A stretch of 64,000 bases of DNA from Fluviicola sp. (GCA_029866325.1 JARWZO010000004.1:162289-226288); one strand, 5' to 3'. Counted from the stretch's first letter, positions 35,121 to 45,973 are shown. Notes: generated from the sequence alone by a model not told the origin. Program-made: numbers and translations.

Positions 35121-35687
35121 TTAGAATTTTACTTCGGGGGCTTTGTCAAGGGTTTGGCGTTGTTCCACACCCAAGTCAAACATCGGTTCTGTTTTGTAAC
35201 CTTTAAACCCTGCAATCATGTTACTTGGGAATTGCTCAATACCGTTGTTGTATTCCTTTGTAGCCGAGTTGAAAAAACGACGCACAGCTGCCAATTTGTT
35301 TTCAATATCACCGATTTCACCTTGAAGGTTCATAAAGTTGGCATTTGCTTTCAAATCCGGGTAAGCTTCTACCTGAATATTGAAACCGTTCAATGCAGCA
35401 CCCATGTTGGCTTCAGCAGCAATTTTTTCAGAAATGGTTCCGGCTTGCATGCAACGTGAACGAGCTTCGGTAACACGGGTCAATACGGAACTTTCGTGGT
35501 CCATATACCCTTTTACCGCACCCATCAACTGCGGAATCAAATCATAACGTTGTTTCAACTGAACATCGATGTCAGCAAACGCACTTTCACGGTTGTTTTT
35601 CAATGAAACCAAGCGGTTGTTGATAGAGATCATCCAAATAATCAAAATCAATAAAATACCACCGCCAATTAATAATCCAATTAACAT
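35121..35687 (-). CDS. lemA: LemA family protein
   Basis: A 188-residue protein with one N-terminal transmembrane helix (LIGLLIGGGILLILIIWMI) and a coiled-coil LemA domain: RLVSLKNNRESAFADIDVQLKQRYDLIPQL split here over the family core, and later EIGDIENKLAAVRRFFNSATKEYN. LemA proteins are membrane-anchored, of uncertain function, often next to HtpX-type proteases as here. It is probably the first gene of a two-gene operon. Upstream lies a 500-bp repeat-rich spacer. Confidence 0.9.
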   Translation of the reverse strand: MLIGLLIGGGILLILIIWMISINNRLVSLKNNRESAFADIDVQLKQRYDLIPQLMGAVKGYMDHESSVLTRVTEARSRCMQAGTISEKIAAEANMGAALNGFNIQVEAYPDLKANANFMNLQGEIGDIENKLAAVRRFFNSATKEYNNGIEQFPSNMIAGFKGYKTEPMFDLGVEQRQTLDKAPEVKF

Positions 35688-35796
35688 GTCTTTTCTAAAT
35701 TAAGTTTAGACTAAGTTACTTGTTTTTTGTTCGGTGCGATTAAATTTTATAAAAAAGTTGAAAAGTTGGGAAAACTTAACGAACGATAGAGATAAC

Positions 35797-36203
35797 TTCA
35801 CCACAAAGACACAAAGGAAATGGACATATTTGACTTGTTAAGATCACAAAGGGAGTCCATGTTAAGAGTGAAGTTGTTTGTCGAAAAGTTAGGGAATCTT
35901 AATGAAGAATTGCTTCACCACAAAGACACAAAGGAAAGGACTAGTTTGACGTGTTAAAAAGAACACAAAAGTGATTCCGGTGGGAAGTACAAGTGTTAGT
36001 TGAAAAGCCAGGAGATATTAAGGAAGAATAAATTCATGGCAAAGGAGATTTGGTTAGAACTTTTGGTTGATCTTACAGATTAAAATTATCCAAAACTATT
36101 CGCATTTGTTGCTGTGTCCAATCAGTCAAACTATTCTAGCTAGATCTCCTTTGTGTTCTTAACAAGTCACGTTCATCAAAAAAACTTTGTGTCTTTGTGG
36201 TGA
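35797..36203. repeat. Compound inverted/direct repeat element (locus G)
   Basis: The unit TTCACCACAAAGACACAAAG occurs directly at 35797-35816 and 35914-35933 and inverted at 36184-36203. A second unit pairs ACTTGTTAAGATCACAAAGG (about 35831) and GTGTTAAAAAGAACACAAAA (about 35952) with CTTTGTGTTCTTAACAAGTC (about 36148-36167). The whole fills the 520-bp spacer between lemA and the TPR-SpoIIE gene, with no coding sequence. It is the largest of the intergenic repeat loci. Confidence 0.8.
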
Positions 36204-36207
36204 ACAG

Positions 36208-38157
36208 TCACACCCGAATCCCGAGAATACACACGTCATCTACTTGCTCCAAATCGCCTTTCCAAGTTTCGAAGGTTGTTTCAAGCAGTTCTTTCTGTTC
36301 ATCCATGGAACTACCTTTCATTTCGAAAATAAGGTCTTTCATGTTTTTGGATTTGTATTTTTTTGCCCCAGGACCACCGAATTGATCGGCAAAACCGTCT
36401 GTAAAGAGGTAGATGGAATCGCCAGTGTGCAATTGAATGGTATGCGTATCAAAAGCTTCGTATTTCGAATACTTACCGATAGGTTGTTTGTTTGCTTTCA
36501 ATTCCACGACTTCGTCAGATGACGAGCTCACCAGCCACAGCGGGTTATTGGCTCCCGACCATTTCAACTCAAGACTTTTGGTGTTGAGGGTACAGAGTGA
36601 AATGTCCATTCCATCGTTGACATCGTCTTCGCTTTTGGCAAATTCTTCTATAATGATGTCACGTGTTTTATCTAGGATTGCTCCAGGATCAATCAACCCG
36701 AATTCACGCACAGAACGGTTCAAAGCATTGTGACACACTACACTGATCAATGCTCCCGGAACACCATGTCCAGTGCAATCGGCTGCTGCGAATATGATGG
36801 TATTTTCCAAAGCTTCCATCCAATAAAAATCACCGGCAACAATGTCTTTGGGTTTGTAAATGATGAAGGAATTGACCAGCCATTCGTTCACGAGTTTTTT
36901 CGGTGGTAAAATGGCTGACTGGATGCGTTTGGCGTAACTGATGGAATCAAGTATTTCGCGATTTTTCAATTCTAGTAAGTGATTTTTTTGTGCGATGAGC
37001 AATTGCTGTTCTTTGGCAAGTCGCCAGCGTTTGTAAAGCGAGAGTGAAAAGAAGAGTATAATAACAGAGATTACAACTACCGACCACAGAATAAGCTGCA
37101 CTTGTTCACGGGCCTTTTTATCGGCAAATTCTTTCTTGGCACGTTCCTTGTCAAACTTATACTGCATCTCGGTTTGCGTTTGTGCACGCGTGTTTAACTC
37201 GTTGGAAATGCTATCGCCATAAGTGACGTAAAGTTTGTGAGCATTAAATGCCTCATGGTAGTTGCCCAATCGCTCTTCAATCGAATACAATTCCTGATAA
37301 CCGTATTTAATGATTTCTTTTCCGCCAATGGCCTTTCCGATAGCGATTCCTTTTTCAATGAATTCTTTAGCCGTTTTTAGGTCGTTTTTCTTTTGATAAA
37401 GCGTCCCGAGGTTGTTGTATGAGTTAGCCAATCCCAACTGATCGCCAAATTTTTCGCGAATCGGAATCGAAAGTTTAAAGTAATAATCGGCACTATCCAA
37501 AACGTTTTGTCGCATGTAGCAAACTCCAATATTGGTGTAAGAGTCACTTAGCCCGTAATCGTCTTTCAATTCGCGATCAAGTTGCACTGACTCAAAGTAG
37601 TTTTTGAGAGCAAGATCGTAATTGCCCTTATACATGTATACAATACCTATGTTGTTGTACGATGCCGAAATCCCACCCTTAAAGTGTGCTTTTTTACGCA
37701 ATTTCAAGGAGCGTTTATGGTAATAAAGTGCCGATTTGTAATTTTTTTGATTCGTGTAAATCAACCCAAGATTACTACATGTATAGGCAATCCCCAGATC
37801 ATCGTGAATGGCTTCCTGAATCTTTAGAGCTTTGTAATAACTGCTAAGCGATTGTGAAATCTCACCTTGATAGTCGTAAATAATCCCGATATGGTTGAGC
37901 AAATCTGCTTCGCCTTTTTGATAACCTATTTTTTTTGCAATGACAAGTCCTTTCTTGGCGTATACCAATCCTTTTTTATACCTCCCGGTTCGCCAGCATT
38001 GTTCCGAAGCACTTCCATAAGCATCCACCTGTTTGCCGGGTTGCCGGATTTTTTGAATGCGTGCCAATGTGCTGTCTTTCGCAAAAGCCACTACATCTTT
38101 CGGACCCAAACAAGCGAAAAGCAGTAAAATACAATAAAGGAACCTTTTCATTTGCAT
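36208..38157 (-). CDS. TPR-SpoIIE (PP2C-type) serine phosphatase, membrane-anchored
   Basis: A 649-residue protein with a signal peptide (about 3-25), about seven TPRs (40-330, repeated blocks such as NNIGIVYMYKGNYDLALKNY), a transmembrane helix near 350-370, a coiled coil and a C-terminal SpoIIE phosphatase domain (about 430-649: PKDIVAGDFYWM, ADCTGHGVPGALIS, DDGMD-type metal Asp, YLFTDGFADQFGG). The sensor part would face the periplasm and the phosphatase the cytoplasm. Such proteins control anti-sigma partner switches, but no STAS or kinase partner gene is present here. The start could be the third codon. Confidence 0.92.
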   Translation of the reverse strand: MQMKRFLYCILLLFACLGPKDVVAFAKDSTLARIQKIRQPGKQVDAYGSASEQCWRTGRYKKGLVYAKKGLVIAKKIGYQKGEADLLNHIGIIYDYQGEISQSLSSYYKALKIQEAIHDDLGIAYTCSNLGLIYTNQKNYKSALYYHKRSLKLRKKAHFKGGISASYNNIGIVYMYKGNYDLALKNYFESVQLDRELKDDYGLSDSYTNIGVCYMRQNVLDSADYYFKLSIPIREKFGDQLGLANSYNNLGTLYQKKNDLKTAKEFIEKGIAIGKAIGGKEIIKYGYQELYSIEERLGNYHEAFNAHKLYVTYGDSISNELNTRAQTQTEMQYKFDKERAKKEFADKKAREQVQLILWSVVVISVIILFFSLSLYKRWRLAKEQQLLIAQKNHLLELKNREILDSISYAKRIQSAILPPKKLVNEWLVNSFIIYKPKDIVAGDFYWMEALENTIIFAAADCTGHGVPGALISVVCHNALNRSVREFGLIDPGAILDKTRDIIIEEFAKSEDDVNDGMDISLCTLNTKSLELKWSGANNPLWLVSSSSDEVVELKANKQPIGKYSKYEAFDTHTIQLHTGDSIYLFTDGFADQFGGPGAKKYKSKNMKDLIFEMKGSSMDEQKELLETTFETWKGDLEQVDDVCILGIRV

Positions 38158-38261
38158 GGCGAAATATACGGAAGATTCATGAAATGCGGGAGATCATTGA
38201 AATATTCCAAGTGCTTTCATTTGATGATTTTCAACACTTATTGGCCTGAAAAGTGATTGCT

Positions 38262-39656
38262 TCATCGCGCTAGACGAATTAATTTATCAACCTGCGCATT
38301 CCGTGTTTTTACCATAAGTAAATATTGACCTATAGCAACATCGTTATCTATGGTAAGGACGATTTCTTTTTTGTCTTGTACGTCAATTATTTGCACCACT
38401 TTTCCGTCCATAGAATACATCACAATCGATTCAATCGCTTCTTTCGCTAAAACCGTTATTTCCGATCCTGAAACCATGGTTGGGTAAATGAGGATGTCAG
38501 GATCTGTAGAGCAATCAATCGTGAGTGTCTCTGAATAGCTAGTTTCGTTGGTTTCCGATGTGCGTTTTAAGCGGATATAGCCACTGACACTTGAGTAAAC
38601 TGTTGGAATTTCTGCCGAATACGATTGTGGTTCCATGGTTGCCTGTTCGCAAACCACTTGCGCTACATCGGCAAAGTAATTTCCATCTTCGGAATATTGA
38701 ATATCGTAAACGGCACGTGTCGGTTCCGAGTCGGTAAGCCAATCTACCTGAATGTTAAGATTGTTGCATTCGGCGGTAGTGGAAACTATTCCTGTTGGAA
38801 GCGGAACACTGCATGTAAAACACGGATTGCTAACGGTGGCACTTCCGAAAGCGGGACCTTGAATGGTGTTTACTGAACCTGCGTTGTAGCCAATGTTCAC
38901 ATTCCCTGAAGCTGTCATTGGTTGCGAATTGATGATGTTCTGAGTAATCTGAATACAGGAAGGTCCGTCGGGTGAGTTAAAAGCATTGGCTAATTGATTG
39001 ATCATGGTATTGGTAGTAATAGTGGATCCGGGACCAGAGCAGACAGGGTTTGCCGCATTTGTACTTTGAACAATGAAAAAACTGGAAACAAACGTTCCGT
39101 TATTGATGAAGTAGGTATTCGGTCCCTGAACGATCATTTGGTTGAATGGAGTTGTGAATACGGAAGTGATCAGACAGTTGTTAATAATGTTGTTTGGGCC
39201 AGTTACAATACTACAAGCAAATGTGGTGGTGCCGAAATTATAAATGTTGGAGTTGGTACCCATTACTAGCGCAGTGACTCCGTTGGTGTAATTAAAGAAA
39301 CCACCTTGTGGTACATATAGGTTTCCTGAATTAAAGGTAAGGTTTGCTAGATTTAAGGTACCACACACAACCAATGTTCCACCACTCATGGTTATGTTGT
39401 TGATGTTCAGCACACCTGTTACGGTATATGTATTTCCTGCAGTAAGTACCATTCCTTCAACTAAGGGAATGCTGCCTGCAATCGGACAATTAAGCGGAGC
39501 TGGTGGCGGTAAGCACTGACTGTAGGTCGGGGAATAAGGAGCTAGAAATCCAAGTAAAAGAATCAGAACGATCAACCAATTTCGGGTGATTAGTTGTCTA
39601 AGTATAGTTGTTGCTTTTGATCCGGATTGAATCAGGGGTGTAGTTGCTGTTTTCAT
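38262..39656 (-). CDS. T9SS C-terminal sorting domain cell-surface protein
   Basis: A 464-residue secreted protein. A hydrophobic leader (about 28-46, LIVLILLLGFLAPY) comes after an unusually long N-terminal stretch, then a Thr/Asn/Gly-rich beta-helix-like region (70-250; repeated blocks like NNITMSGGTLVVCG) with six or more Cys, then a beta-sandwich and the C-terminal T9SS domain (about 385-464, VQIIDVQDKKEIVLT and GQYLLMVKTRNA). It would cross the outer membrane by T9SS and be attached to the surface. No enzyme motif is visible; adhesion is a guess. Confidence 0.82.
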   Translation of the reverse strand: MKTATTPLIQSGSKATTILRQLITRNWLIVLILLLGFLAPYSPTYSQCLPPPAPLNCPIAGSIPLVEGMVLTAGNTYTVTGVLNINNITMSGGTLVVCGTLNLANLTFNSGNLYVPQGGFFNYTNGVTALVMGTNSNIYNFGTTTFACSIVTGPNNIINNCLITSVFTTPFNQMIVQGPNTYFINNGTFVSSFFIVQSTNAANPVCSGPGSTITTNTMINQLANAFNSPDGPSCIQITQNIINSQPMTASGNVNIGYNAGSVNTIQGPAFGSATVSNPCFTCSVPLPTGIVSTTAECNNLNIQVDWLTDSEPTRAVYDIQYSEDGNYFADVAQVVCEQATMEPQSYSAEIPTVYSSVSGYIRLKRTSETNETSYSETLTIDCSTDPDILIYPTMVSGSEITVLAKEAIESIVMYSMDGKVVQIIDVQDKKEIVLTIDNDVAIGQYLLMVKTRNAQVDKLIRLAR

Positions 39657-39944
39657 CGTTGGCCGCTTTGTAGTTTAGTTTTGCAAGCACAATTTCTATG
39701 ATATTCTAGCTTCTCTCAAATGTGGTTTGGTATCAAACAGTAATATCGAATACTTAAGCGTATTTTTTAATGAATGAAACCGCATTATTTGGTCGTTGAA
39801 TAGTGGTTTCAATTCTGAATATCTGTTTGTGAAACAGTAGTTGAAAGCGCAGGACAAATCGCTGAAAATTCAATCGTTTCTTTTCGCTGGAAAGTCTTAT
39901 TACAGCTGATTTACGCGCTATTTTTGCCGAAAAAACAGTAGAAA

Positions 39945-40409
39945 ATGGAATTGATCACCACCTACATTTGCAAGCAGTTTGATATTGGTATTCATTCGAA
40001 TATGTTTGGAGGAAGAATCATGTCACTGATTGATGACGCTGCCGGTTCGTATGCCGCTCAATTGTGTGACACACCGAATGTGGTGACCATTAAATTTGAT
40101 GAACTGGTGTTCAAGAAACCGGTGAAAGTGGGGAGTATTCTAAAGATTTACGGTAAAGTGCTACGATTTGGGAATAGCTCGCTTGAATTGTACATGGAAG
40201 TACGAAAGCACAATGTGTATACAGGTATTCAAGAAATTGTGACACATACGAATGTGAAGTTTGTGCGTATTGATGAAGACGGAAATGCCATTCCTATTTC
40301 TGATCGAATCAAAGAACGTTATGCAGCCCGTTTCAAACAATTCGGAAAAGGATTATTGACACCCGAATCGCGCGAATTAATTGTGTTGACCGCGGAAGTA
40401 ACTGCTTGA
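39945..40409 (+). CDS. Acyl-CoA thioesterase (hot-dog fold)
   Basis: A 154-residue hot-dog protein: GRIMSLIDDAAGSYAAQLC holds the central helix with catalytic Asp, followed by KFDELVFKKPVKVGSIL and later beta strands. It belongs to the YciA/BFIT-like acyl-CoA hydrolases. The upstream sequence holds a TATTTTTG box near 39915-39922, an exact -7 match. It lies 123 bp before icmF on the same strand; both act on acyl-CoA, so a shared role in acyl-CoA balance is possible. Confidence 0.85.
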   Translation: MELITTYICKQFDIGIHSNMFGGRIMSLIDDAAGSYAAQLCDTPNVVTIKFDELVFKKPVKVGSILKIYGKVLRFGNSSLELYMEVRKHNVYTGIQEIVTHTNVKFVRIDEDGNAIPISDRIKERYAARFKQFGKGLLTPESRELIVLTAEVTA

Positions 40410-40531
40410 TTGGTTAGAGCTTACGCATTTGAAAATCGAGTGGCATTCTCTTGCGTAAAAAGCACTTTCTATTTCATGACTTTCTAACTATCTTCGTGGC
40501 GCTCAAACAAACCTCATTTTGACGTTATTAT

Positions 40532-43500
40532 ATGGAACAAATTGCACCCTATACATCCAAAAACAATATTCGTATTGTAACTGCAGCATCGCTTTTCGAC
40601 GGTCACGACGCGGCCATCAATATCATGCGACGTATCATTCAGTCGACCGGTTGTGAAGTCATTCACCTGGGGCACGACCGTTCCGTAGAGGAAGTGGTGG
40701 ACACCGCCATTCAGGAAGATGCGCAAGCGATTGCGATGACTTCTTACCAAGGCGGACACATTGAGTATTTCAAATACATGCACGATTTGCTCAAAGAAAA
40801 AGGAGCTCCACATATTAAAATCTTCGGCGGCGGTGGAGGAACCATTCTGCTTTCCGAAATCGAAGAATTGCACGGATACGGAATCACGCGTATTTATCAT
40901 CCGGATGACGGTCGTTCGATGGGCTTGCAAGGAATGATCAATGATTTGGTGAAGCAAGCCGATTTTCCGGTGGGTGATGTGTTGAAAGACGAAATTGATC
41001 ACATTGCGGAGAAACATGTTCCTTCCATTGCCCGTTTGATTTCTGCTGCCGAAAGCTTTCCTGAACTAGCTGTTGAAGCTATGTCAAAAGTACACGAAAT
41101 GGCTACCAAGAATCACGTTCCGGTTTTAGGAATTACAGGAACGGGTGGTGCAGGAAAATCATCGTTGGTAGACGAATTGGTTCGCCGGTTCTTACTCGAT
41201 TTCCCTGATAAACAAATTGCAGTGGTTTCCGTGGATCCTTCCAAACGCAAAACGGGTGGAGCTTTATTGGGTGACCGAATTCGCATGAATGCTATAAAAA
41301 ATAGCCGTGTTTACATGCGTTCGTTGGCTACGCGCCAGTCGAATTTAGCCTTGTCGAAACACGTTTCGGAAGCCATTCAGATTTTGAAAGCGGCCAATTA
41401 CGATTTGATCGTGTTGGAAACTTCCGGAATCGGGCAGTCGGATACCGAAATCTTAGATCACTCGGATGTTTCATTGTATGTAATGACACCGGAATATGGT
41501 GCGGCAACGCAATTGGAGAAAATCGACATGCTCGACTTCGCCGATGTGATTGCGCTTAATAAATTTGACAAACGCGGTGCATTGGATGCGTTGCGCGATG
41601 TGCGTAAACAATACCAACGCAACCATCAGTTGTGGGACAAAAACGTAGATGAAATGCCGGTTTTCGGCACTATCGCGTCGCAGTTCAACGACCCGGGAAT
41701 GAATACCTTGTACAAGATTATCATGGACAAGGTGAAGGACAAAACGGGTGCCGAATTGAATTCCAAGTTTGAGATCACACGCGAGATGTCGGAGAAAATC
41801 TTTGTTATTCCGCCGGAAAGAACGCGTTATTTGTCGGAGATTTCTGAGAATAACCGTGGATTCGACAAATGGGTGAACAACCAGGTGAATGTTGCCGACC
41901 GTTTGTATGGTTTGGATCGTACGTTGGAAACCTTGCAAACATCAACTCTGGAAGACAAAGATCGTTTGATCAAAGGAATTCAGGAAACAATGGAAATTGA
42001 GCGTCGGAACCTTGATCCGCACAACTGGGAAATCATTCAGCAATGGGCGGCCAAGAAAGCAAGTTACGCTGCGCCGGAATTTATCTTTAAGGTGCGCGAC
42101 AAAGAATTACGTATGCAAACGCATACCGAATCGCTTTCGCATTCACAGATCCCGAAAGTTGCCTTGCCGAAATTCAAATCGTGGGGCGATATTTTGCGCT
42201 GGTCGTTGCAAGAAAACGTACCGGGTGAATTTCCTTACACAGCAGGTTTGTTCCCGTTCAAACGTGAAGGTGAAGATCCAACGCGTATGTTTGCCGGAGA
42301 AGGCGGACCTGAACGTACCAATCGTCGTTTCCACTACGTAAGTTTAGGAATGCCGGCCAAGCGTTTGTCTACGGCTTTCGACTCGGTGACATTGTACGGA
42401 AATGATCCTGCAATTCGTCCGGATATCTACGGTAAAGTAGGAAACTCAGGAGTTTCTATTTGCTGCTTGGATGATGCCAAGAAACTCTATTCCGGTTTTG
42501 ATTTGTCGCATGCGGCAACTTCGGTTTCCATGACCATTAACGGTCCGGCGCCCATGTTGCTTGGATTCTTTATGAATGCGGCCATCGACCAAAACTGTGA
42601 GAAATACATCAAAGAAAACGACCTTGAGCAAGAAGTAGAAGCCAAAATTGCAGCAATTTACAAAGCAAAAGGTGTTGACCGTCCGCGTTACCAAGGCGAT
42701 TTACCCGAAGGAAACGACGGGTTGGGCTTGATGTTGTTGGGCGTAACCGGCGACCAAGTGCTTCCTGCAGATGTGTATCACACCATTAAATTCGACACAT
42801 TAAAACAAGTCCGCGGAACGGTTCAAGCAGATATTTTGAAAGAAGATCAGGCGCAAAATACCTGTATTTTCTCCACGGAATTTGCCTTGCGTTTAATGGG
42901 CGATGTGCAACAATACTTCATCGACAAACAAGTTCGAAATTTCTACTCGGTTTCCATTTCGGGGTACCACATTGCAGAAGCGGGTGCGAATCCGATCACA
43001 CAATTGGCATTTACCTTGTCCAACGGATTTACGTACGTGGAATACTACCTGAGTCGTGGCATGAGCATCAACGATTTCGGACCGAATTTATCGTTCTTCT
43101 TCTCGAACGGGATCGATCCGGAATACGCAGTAATCGGTCGTGTGGCGCGCAGAATTTGGGCCAAAGCCTTATCGAAAAAATACGGAGCCAATTCCCGAGC
43201 GCAAATGTTGAAATACCACATTCAGACTTCGGGTCGTTCGTTGCACGCACAAGAAATCGACTTCAACGATATTCGTACAACCTTGCAAGCGTTGTACGCG
43301 ATTTATGATAACTGTAACTCGCTGCACACTAATGCTTACGATGAAGCGATCACAACACCTACAGAAGAATCCGTTCGTCGTGCGATGGCCATTCAATTGA
43401 TCATCAACCGCGAGTTGGGCTTGGCGAAAAACGAAAATCCGTTACAAGGCTCGTTTATCATCGAAGAATTGACCGACTTGGTAGAAGAAGCCGTGTTAAG

Positions 43501-43912
43501 CGAGTTTGATCGCATCACCGAGCGCGGAGGTGTATTGGGAGCCATGGAAACAATGTACCAACGCTCGAAAATTCAGGAAGAATCGTTGTACTACGAAACC
43601 TTGAAACACAACGGCGAATTCCCAATCATCGGGGTAAACACCTTCTTAAGTTCGAAAGGTTCGCCAACGGTGGAACCACGCGAAGTAATTCGTGCTTCGG
43701 AAGAAGAAAAAGAATACCAGATTTCGATGCTAGAGAATCTGCATACAGCTCACGCCGATCAAATTCCGGGCATGATCAAACAGATTCAGCAAGCGGCTAT
43801 CCAAAACCAAAACATGTTCGAAGAACTGATGGAAGTGTGTAAATATGCTTCGTTGGGTCAGATCACAAGCGCATTGTTTGAGGTTGGTGGGCAGTATCGA
43901 AGAAATATGTAA
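40532..43912 (+). CDS. icmF: Fused isobutyryl-CoA mutase IcmF (B12 domain + G-protein chaperone + mutase)
   Basis: A 1126-residue protein of IcmF type. Residues 10-145: B12-binding domain with D23-G-H25 in [13 protein letters not shown]. Residues 190-400: MeaB-like GTPase with P-loop GTGGAGKS (203-210) and [22 protein letters not shown]. Residues 560-1110: mutase barrel with [25 protein letters not shown] blocks and [11 protein letters not shown]. It interconverts isobutyryl-CoA and n-butyryl-CoA with adenosylcobalamin; the fused GTPase protects the cofactor. I find no cobalamin riboswitch in the 120 nt upstream. A methylmalonyl-CoA mutase would normally be two unfused subunits. Confidence 0.95.
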   Translation: MEQIAPYTSKNNIRIVTAASLFDGHDAAINIMRRIIQSTGCEVIHLGHDRSVEEVVDTAIQEDAQAIAMTSYQGGHIEYFKYMHDLLKEKGAPHIKIFGGGGGTILLSEIEELHGYGITRIYHPDDGRSMGLQGMINDLVKQADFPVGDVLKDEIDHIAEKHVPSIARLISAAESFPELAVEAMSKVHEMATKNHVPVLGITGTGGAGKSSLVDELVRRFLLDFPDKQIAVVSVDPSKRKTGGALLGDRIRMNAIKNSRVYMRSLATRQSNLALSKHVSEAIQILKAANYDLIVLETSGIGQSDTEILDHSDVSLYVMTPEYGAATQLEKIDMLDFADVIALNKFDKRGALDALRDVRKQYQRNHQLWDKNVDEMPVFGTIASQFNDPGMNTLYKIIMDKVKDKTGAELNSKFEITREMSEKIFVIPPERTRYLSEISENNRGFDKWVNNQVNVADRLYGLDRTLETLQTSTLEDKDRLIKGIQETMEIERRNLDPHNWEIIQQWAAKKASYAAPEFIFKVRDKELRMQTHTESLSHSQIPKVALPKFKSWGDILRWSLQENVPGEFPYTAGLFPFKREGEDPTRMFAGEGGPERTNRRFHYVSLGMPAKRLSTAFDSVTLYGNDPAIRPDIYGKVGNSGVSICCLDDAKKLYSGFDLSHAATSVSMTINGPAPMLLGFFMNAAIDQNCEKYIKENDLEQEVEAKIAAIYKAKGVDRPRYQGDLPEGNDGLGLMLLGVTGDQVLPADVYHTIKFDTLKQVRGTVQADILKEDQAQNTCIFSTEFALRLMGDVQQYFIDKQVRNFYSVSISGYHIAEAGANPITQLAFTLSNGFTYVEYYLSRGMSINDFGPNLSFFFSNGIDPEYAVIGRVARRIWAKALSKKYGANSRAQMLKYHIQTSGRSLHAQEIDFNDIRTTLQALYAIYDNCNSLHTNAYDEAITTPTEESVRRAMAIQLIINRELGLAKNENPLQGSFIIEELTDLVEEAVLSEFDRITERGGVLGAMETMYQRSKIQEESLYYETLKHNGEFPIIGVNTFLSSKGSPTVEPREVIRASEEEKEYQISMLENLHTAHADQIPGMIKQIQQAAIQNQNMFEELMEVCKYASLGQITSALFEVGGQYRRNM

Positions 43913-43918
43913 TTAATC

Positions 43919-44046
43919 TTTGATGCTTGATTTTGGATGTTTGTACAAACAATTAGATTTATAAAAGCGATTCAAAGAAATTAACCACATAGTACACATA
44001 GTTTTTGGCAATCATTCTATGTGAACTATGTGTCCTATGTGGTTAA
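43919..44046. repeat. Intergenic inverted repeat (locus H) with a flanking locus-C-type unit
   Basis: The arms 43981-44001 and 44026-44046 pair with one mismatch (TTAACCACATAGNACACATA form). Each arm holds two ACATAG units. Just upstream, 43919-43942 carries the GATGCTTGATTTTGGATGTT type unit of loci C and F. Confidence 0.8.
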
Positions 44047-44115
44047 CTATTTTTTTGGTGATCAATTTCAATATTTTTTATCCGTTACTTTTTGAAAGCG
44101 TTTACTTTAGGAATA

Positions 44116-45300
44116 ATGAAAACGATTCTTCTGATTCCGCTTTTGCTATTGCTATCGGCTTGTTGTCGTCAAAAAAGCACAGTGGCTCAGAAAAATGTTG
44201 ACCGATTTGTGCTAAAACAGCGAACTATTCGTGTGGATTTTCAGCCACATAATTCAATTCGTTACAAAGACTATTTAATCATTCAGGGAAAAGACGACAA
44301 TGAAAAGTTTTGTTACGAAGTATATGATCTAAAAACCGGAAAAACAGAAAGCGCCTTTCACCGGAAAATTGCTCTTGACAGTATTCACGGATTTATGATT
44401 CGAAACGAGCAGTTGATGGCATGCTCTACAAACAATAAGTGGAAAGTTTGGAACAAAAACGGTTGGCAAGCTAAGCAGTCATATTCTGATTTTTTCTTTT
44501 TTCATGTGATGAAAAATCGTTCTTCAAACCATTTGAGGTTTCTTCATGAAGATGCTACCTATTTTGTTTATGCGATTGATTTCGGTGAATGGGGTGGTGC
44601 AGCGTTCTTTTATCATAAACCATCGGGAAAGACCTATTCTTTTCAAAATAATACTCCAGTGGATGTCCTAAAATCAAAAGCAGGCTATGAGATATCCATA
44701 TCAATGGCTCATGCCACAGGGTTTGTAGCGTTAGTCACGATTCGTGATCCTTTAAAGCTAGAGTTAGTTCCTGATAGTTTAAACTTTCTAAAGCACGAAA
44801 TGGGAGCTAAGACTTCTCAGCATGTATATGACTTTTGGAAGGTAAATGAGCAAAGAAACCTCTCATTTGGATTGTTTTTTGAGCAATTCAACTCAAATGA
44901 AGCTGATAAATCTGAGTTTGAATACAACGCATATAGGCACTACAATTCGTTGCTAAAACACGATCCGACGATCGATTTTAAATTGGATACATTTGGGATA
45001 GAAAATCATTTTTCATGCTATGGTTCATTTGGTTTTGATGGAACTATTACCTACTTATTTCAGGATTCCATGCTTTATTTCGGGCAAATTGAAAAGGGCA
45101 AATTGAAACGAATACAGGATTTTCCTGAACAACCTGTGTTACCTTATTATTCTTCAATTGTAGAACATAAAAACGGCAGTCATTCATACTCTCTTTGGAC
45201 ACATAGAGCGTATAAAGACCACGAATTAATGGTGAACCATGTTTGGCTTTCGGTTTCAGGAACGACTATTTACAGGTATAATATCGTTCGTAAGAATTAA
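44116..45300 (+). CDS. Predicted lipoprotein, unknown
   Basis: Start chosen at ATG 44116-44118 (MKTILLIPLLLLLSACCRQK), giving 394 residues; a TTG upstream would add eight. The lipobox is LSAC. The mature part is beta-rich with regular aromatic pairs (FFFFHVMKN, YFVYAIDFGEWGG), perhaps a beta-propeller. No domain can be named. It stands alone after icmF and repeat locus H. Confidence 0.75.
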   Translation: MKTILLIPLLLLLSACCRQKSTVAQKNVDRFVLKQRTIRVDFQPHNSIRYKDYLIIQGKDDNEKFCYEVYDLKTGKTESAFHRKIALDSIHGFMIRNEQLMACSTNNKWKVWNKNGWQAKQSYSDFFFFHVMKNRSSNHLRFLHEDATYFVYAIDFGEWGGAAFFYHKPSGKTYSFQNNTPVDVLKSKAGYEISISMAHATGFVALVTIRDPLKLELVPDSLNFLKHEMGAKTSQHVYDFWKVNEQRNLSFGLFFEQFNSNEADKSEFEYNAYRHYNSLLKHDPTIDFKLDTFGIENHFSCYGSFGFDGTITYLFQDSMLYFGQIEKGKLKRIQDFPEQPVLPYYSSIVEHKNGSHSYSLWTHRAYKDHELMVNHVWLSVSGTTIYRYNIVRKN

Positions 45301-45377
45301 AAGTGTTATTTCTGAACACAATAAATTGTAAGTTCTGCTCCGAGTAGTATACCCGAAGCAAAACTCAATTATTAAAA

Positions 45378-45845
45378 TCAATACTGAATATTAAACTCCC
45401 CATTCGTTACCGCTTTCGTACCCGCAGGATTGCTTCGGTTTAAGGTGCAATTGTAGGTTCCGGTGATTTTGTTGTTTACGGTGTCGTGTAGCGCGATCGT
45501 GAGCGTTCCCGGATCGGAGATATACGAAGTTGCATAATTGTCATCTGAGTGATCCAATCTGGTTGAAAGTCCCGGTCCCATTGGATAAGTTCCTGCTTGC
45601 AAGCTGTCAGCAACTACAAGGCGGAAGAAAAGATTATTATTGATATTGGTGGAGATTATGATTATTCCAGCAGTTTGCTGTGATGAATAAAACTCGGTTT
45701 GGTAAGATGTTCCGTCGAGCTTCAACGCAAAGGTTTTCAAGATAGGACCGCTTGATTCTGACGTTGTTTCTTTGTCTTTTTTACAAGAAAATAAACTGAT
45801 AGCAGATAATGCGATTACGACAGTAGATAAAATAGGTGTTTTCAT
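45378..45845 (-). CDS. Predicted lipoprotein, small beta-rich domain
   Basis: Start chosen at ATG 45843-45845 (MKTPILSTVVIALS), giving 155 residues; a longer frame to 45920 would bury the signal peptide. Lipobox LFSC followed by KKDKETTSES. The mature domain looks like a small beta-barrel or sandwich (LDGTSYQTEFY, GTYPMGPG, GTLTIALHDT, ITGTYNCTL). Such short KKD-type lipoproteins are frequent in Flavobacteriales. Function unknown. Convergent with the gene at 44116-45300. Confidence 0.72.
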   Translation of the reverse strand: MKTPILSTVVIALSAISLFSCKKDKETTSESSGPILKTFALKLDGTSYQTEFYSSQQTAGIIIISTNINNNLFFRLVVADSLQAGTYPMGPGLSTRLDHSDDNYATSYISDPGTLTIALHDTVNNKITGTYNCTLNRSNPAGTKAVTNGEFNIQY

Positions 45846-45973
45846 TAATGTTTCGTTTTGGGACAAAATAAATGGAAAAAAGTGATTTTCGCAACAGTAA
45901 ATTAAAGCGATTCTTATCATTTTTAGCTCGAATTAAACAGTAATTTTACACCTGAAAAATCAAGCGTAGGAAG

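Noticed and set aside
40410..40531. Looked for a cobalamin riboswitch upstream of the B12-dependent mutase
   Set aside because: The 120-nt spacer lacks the B12-box and the needed length for the riboswitch fold.
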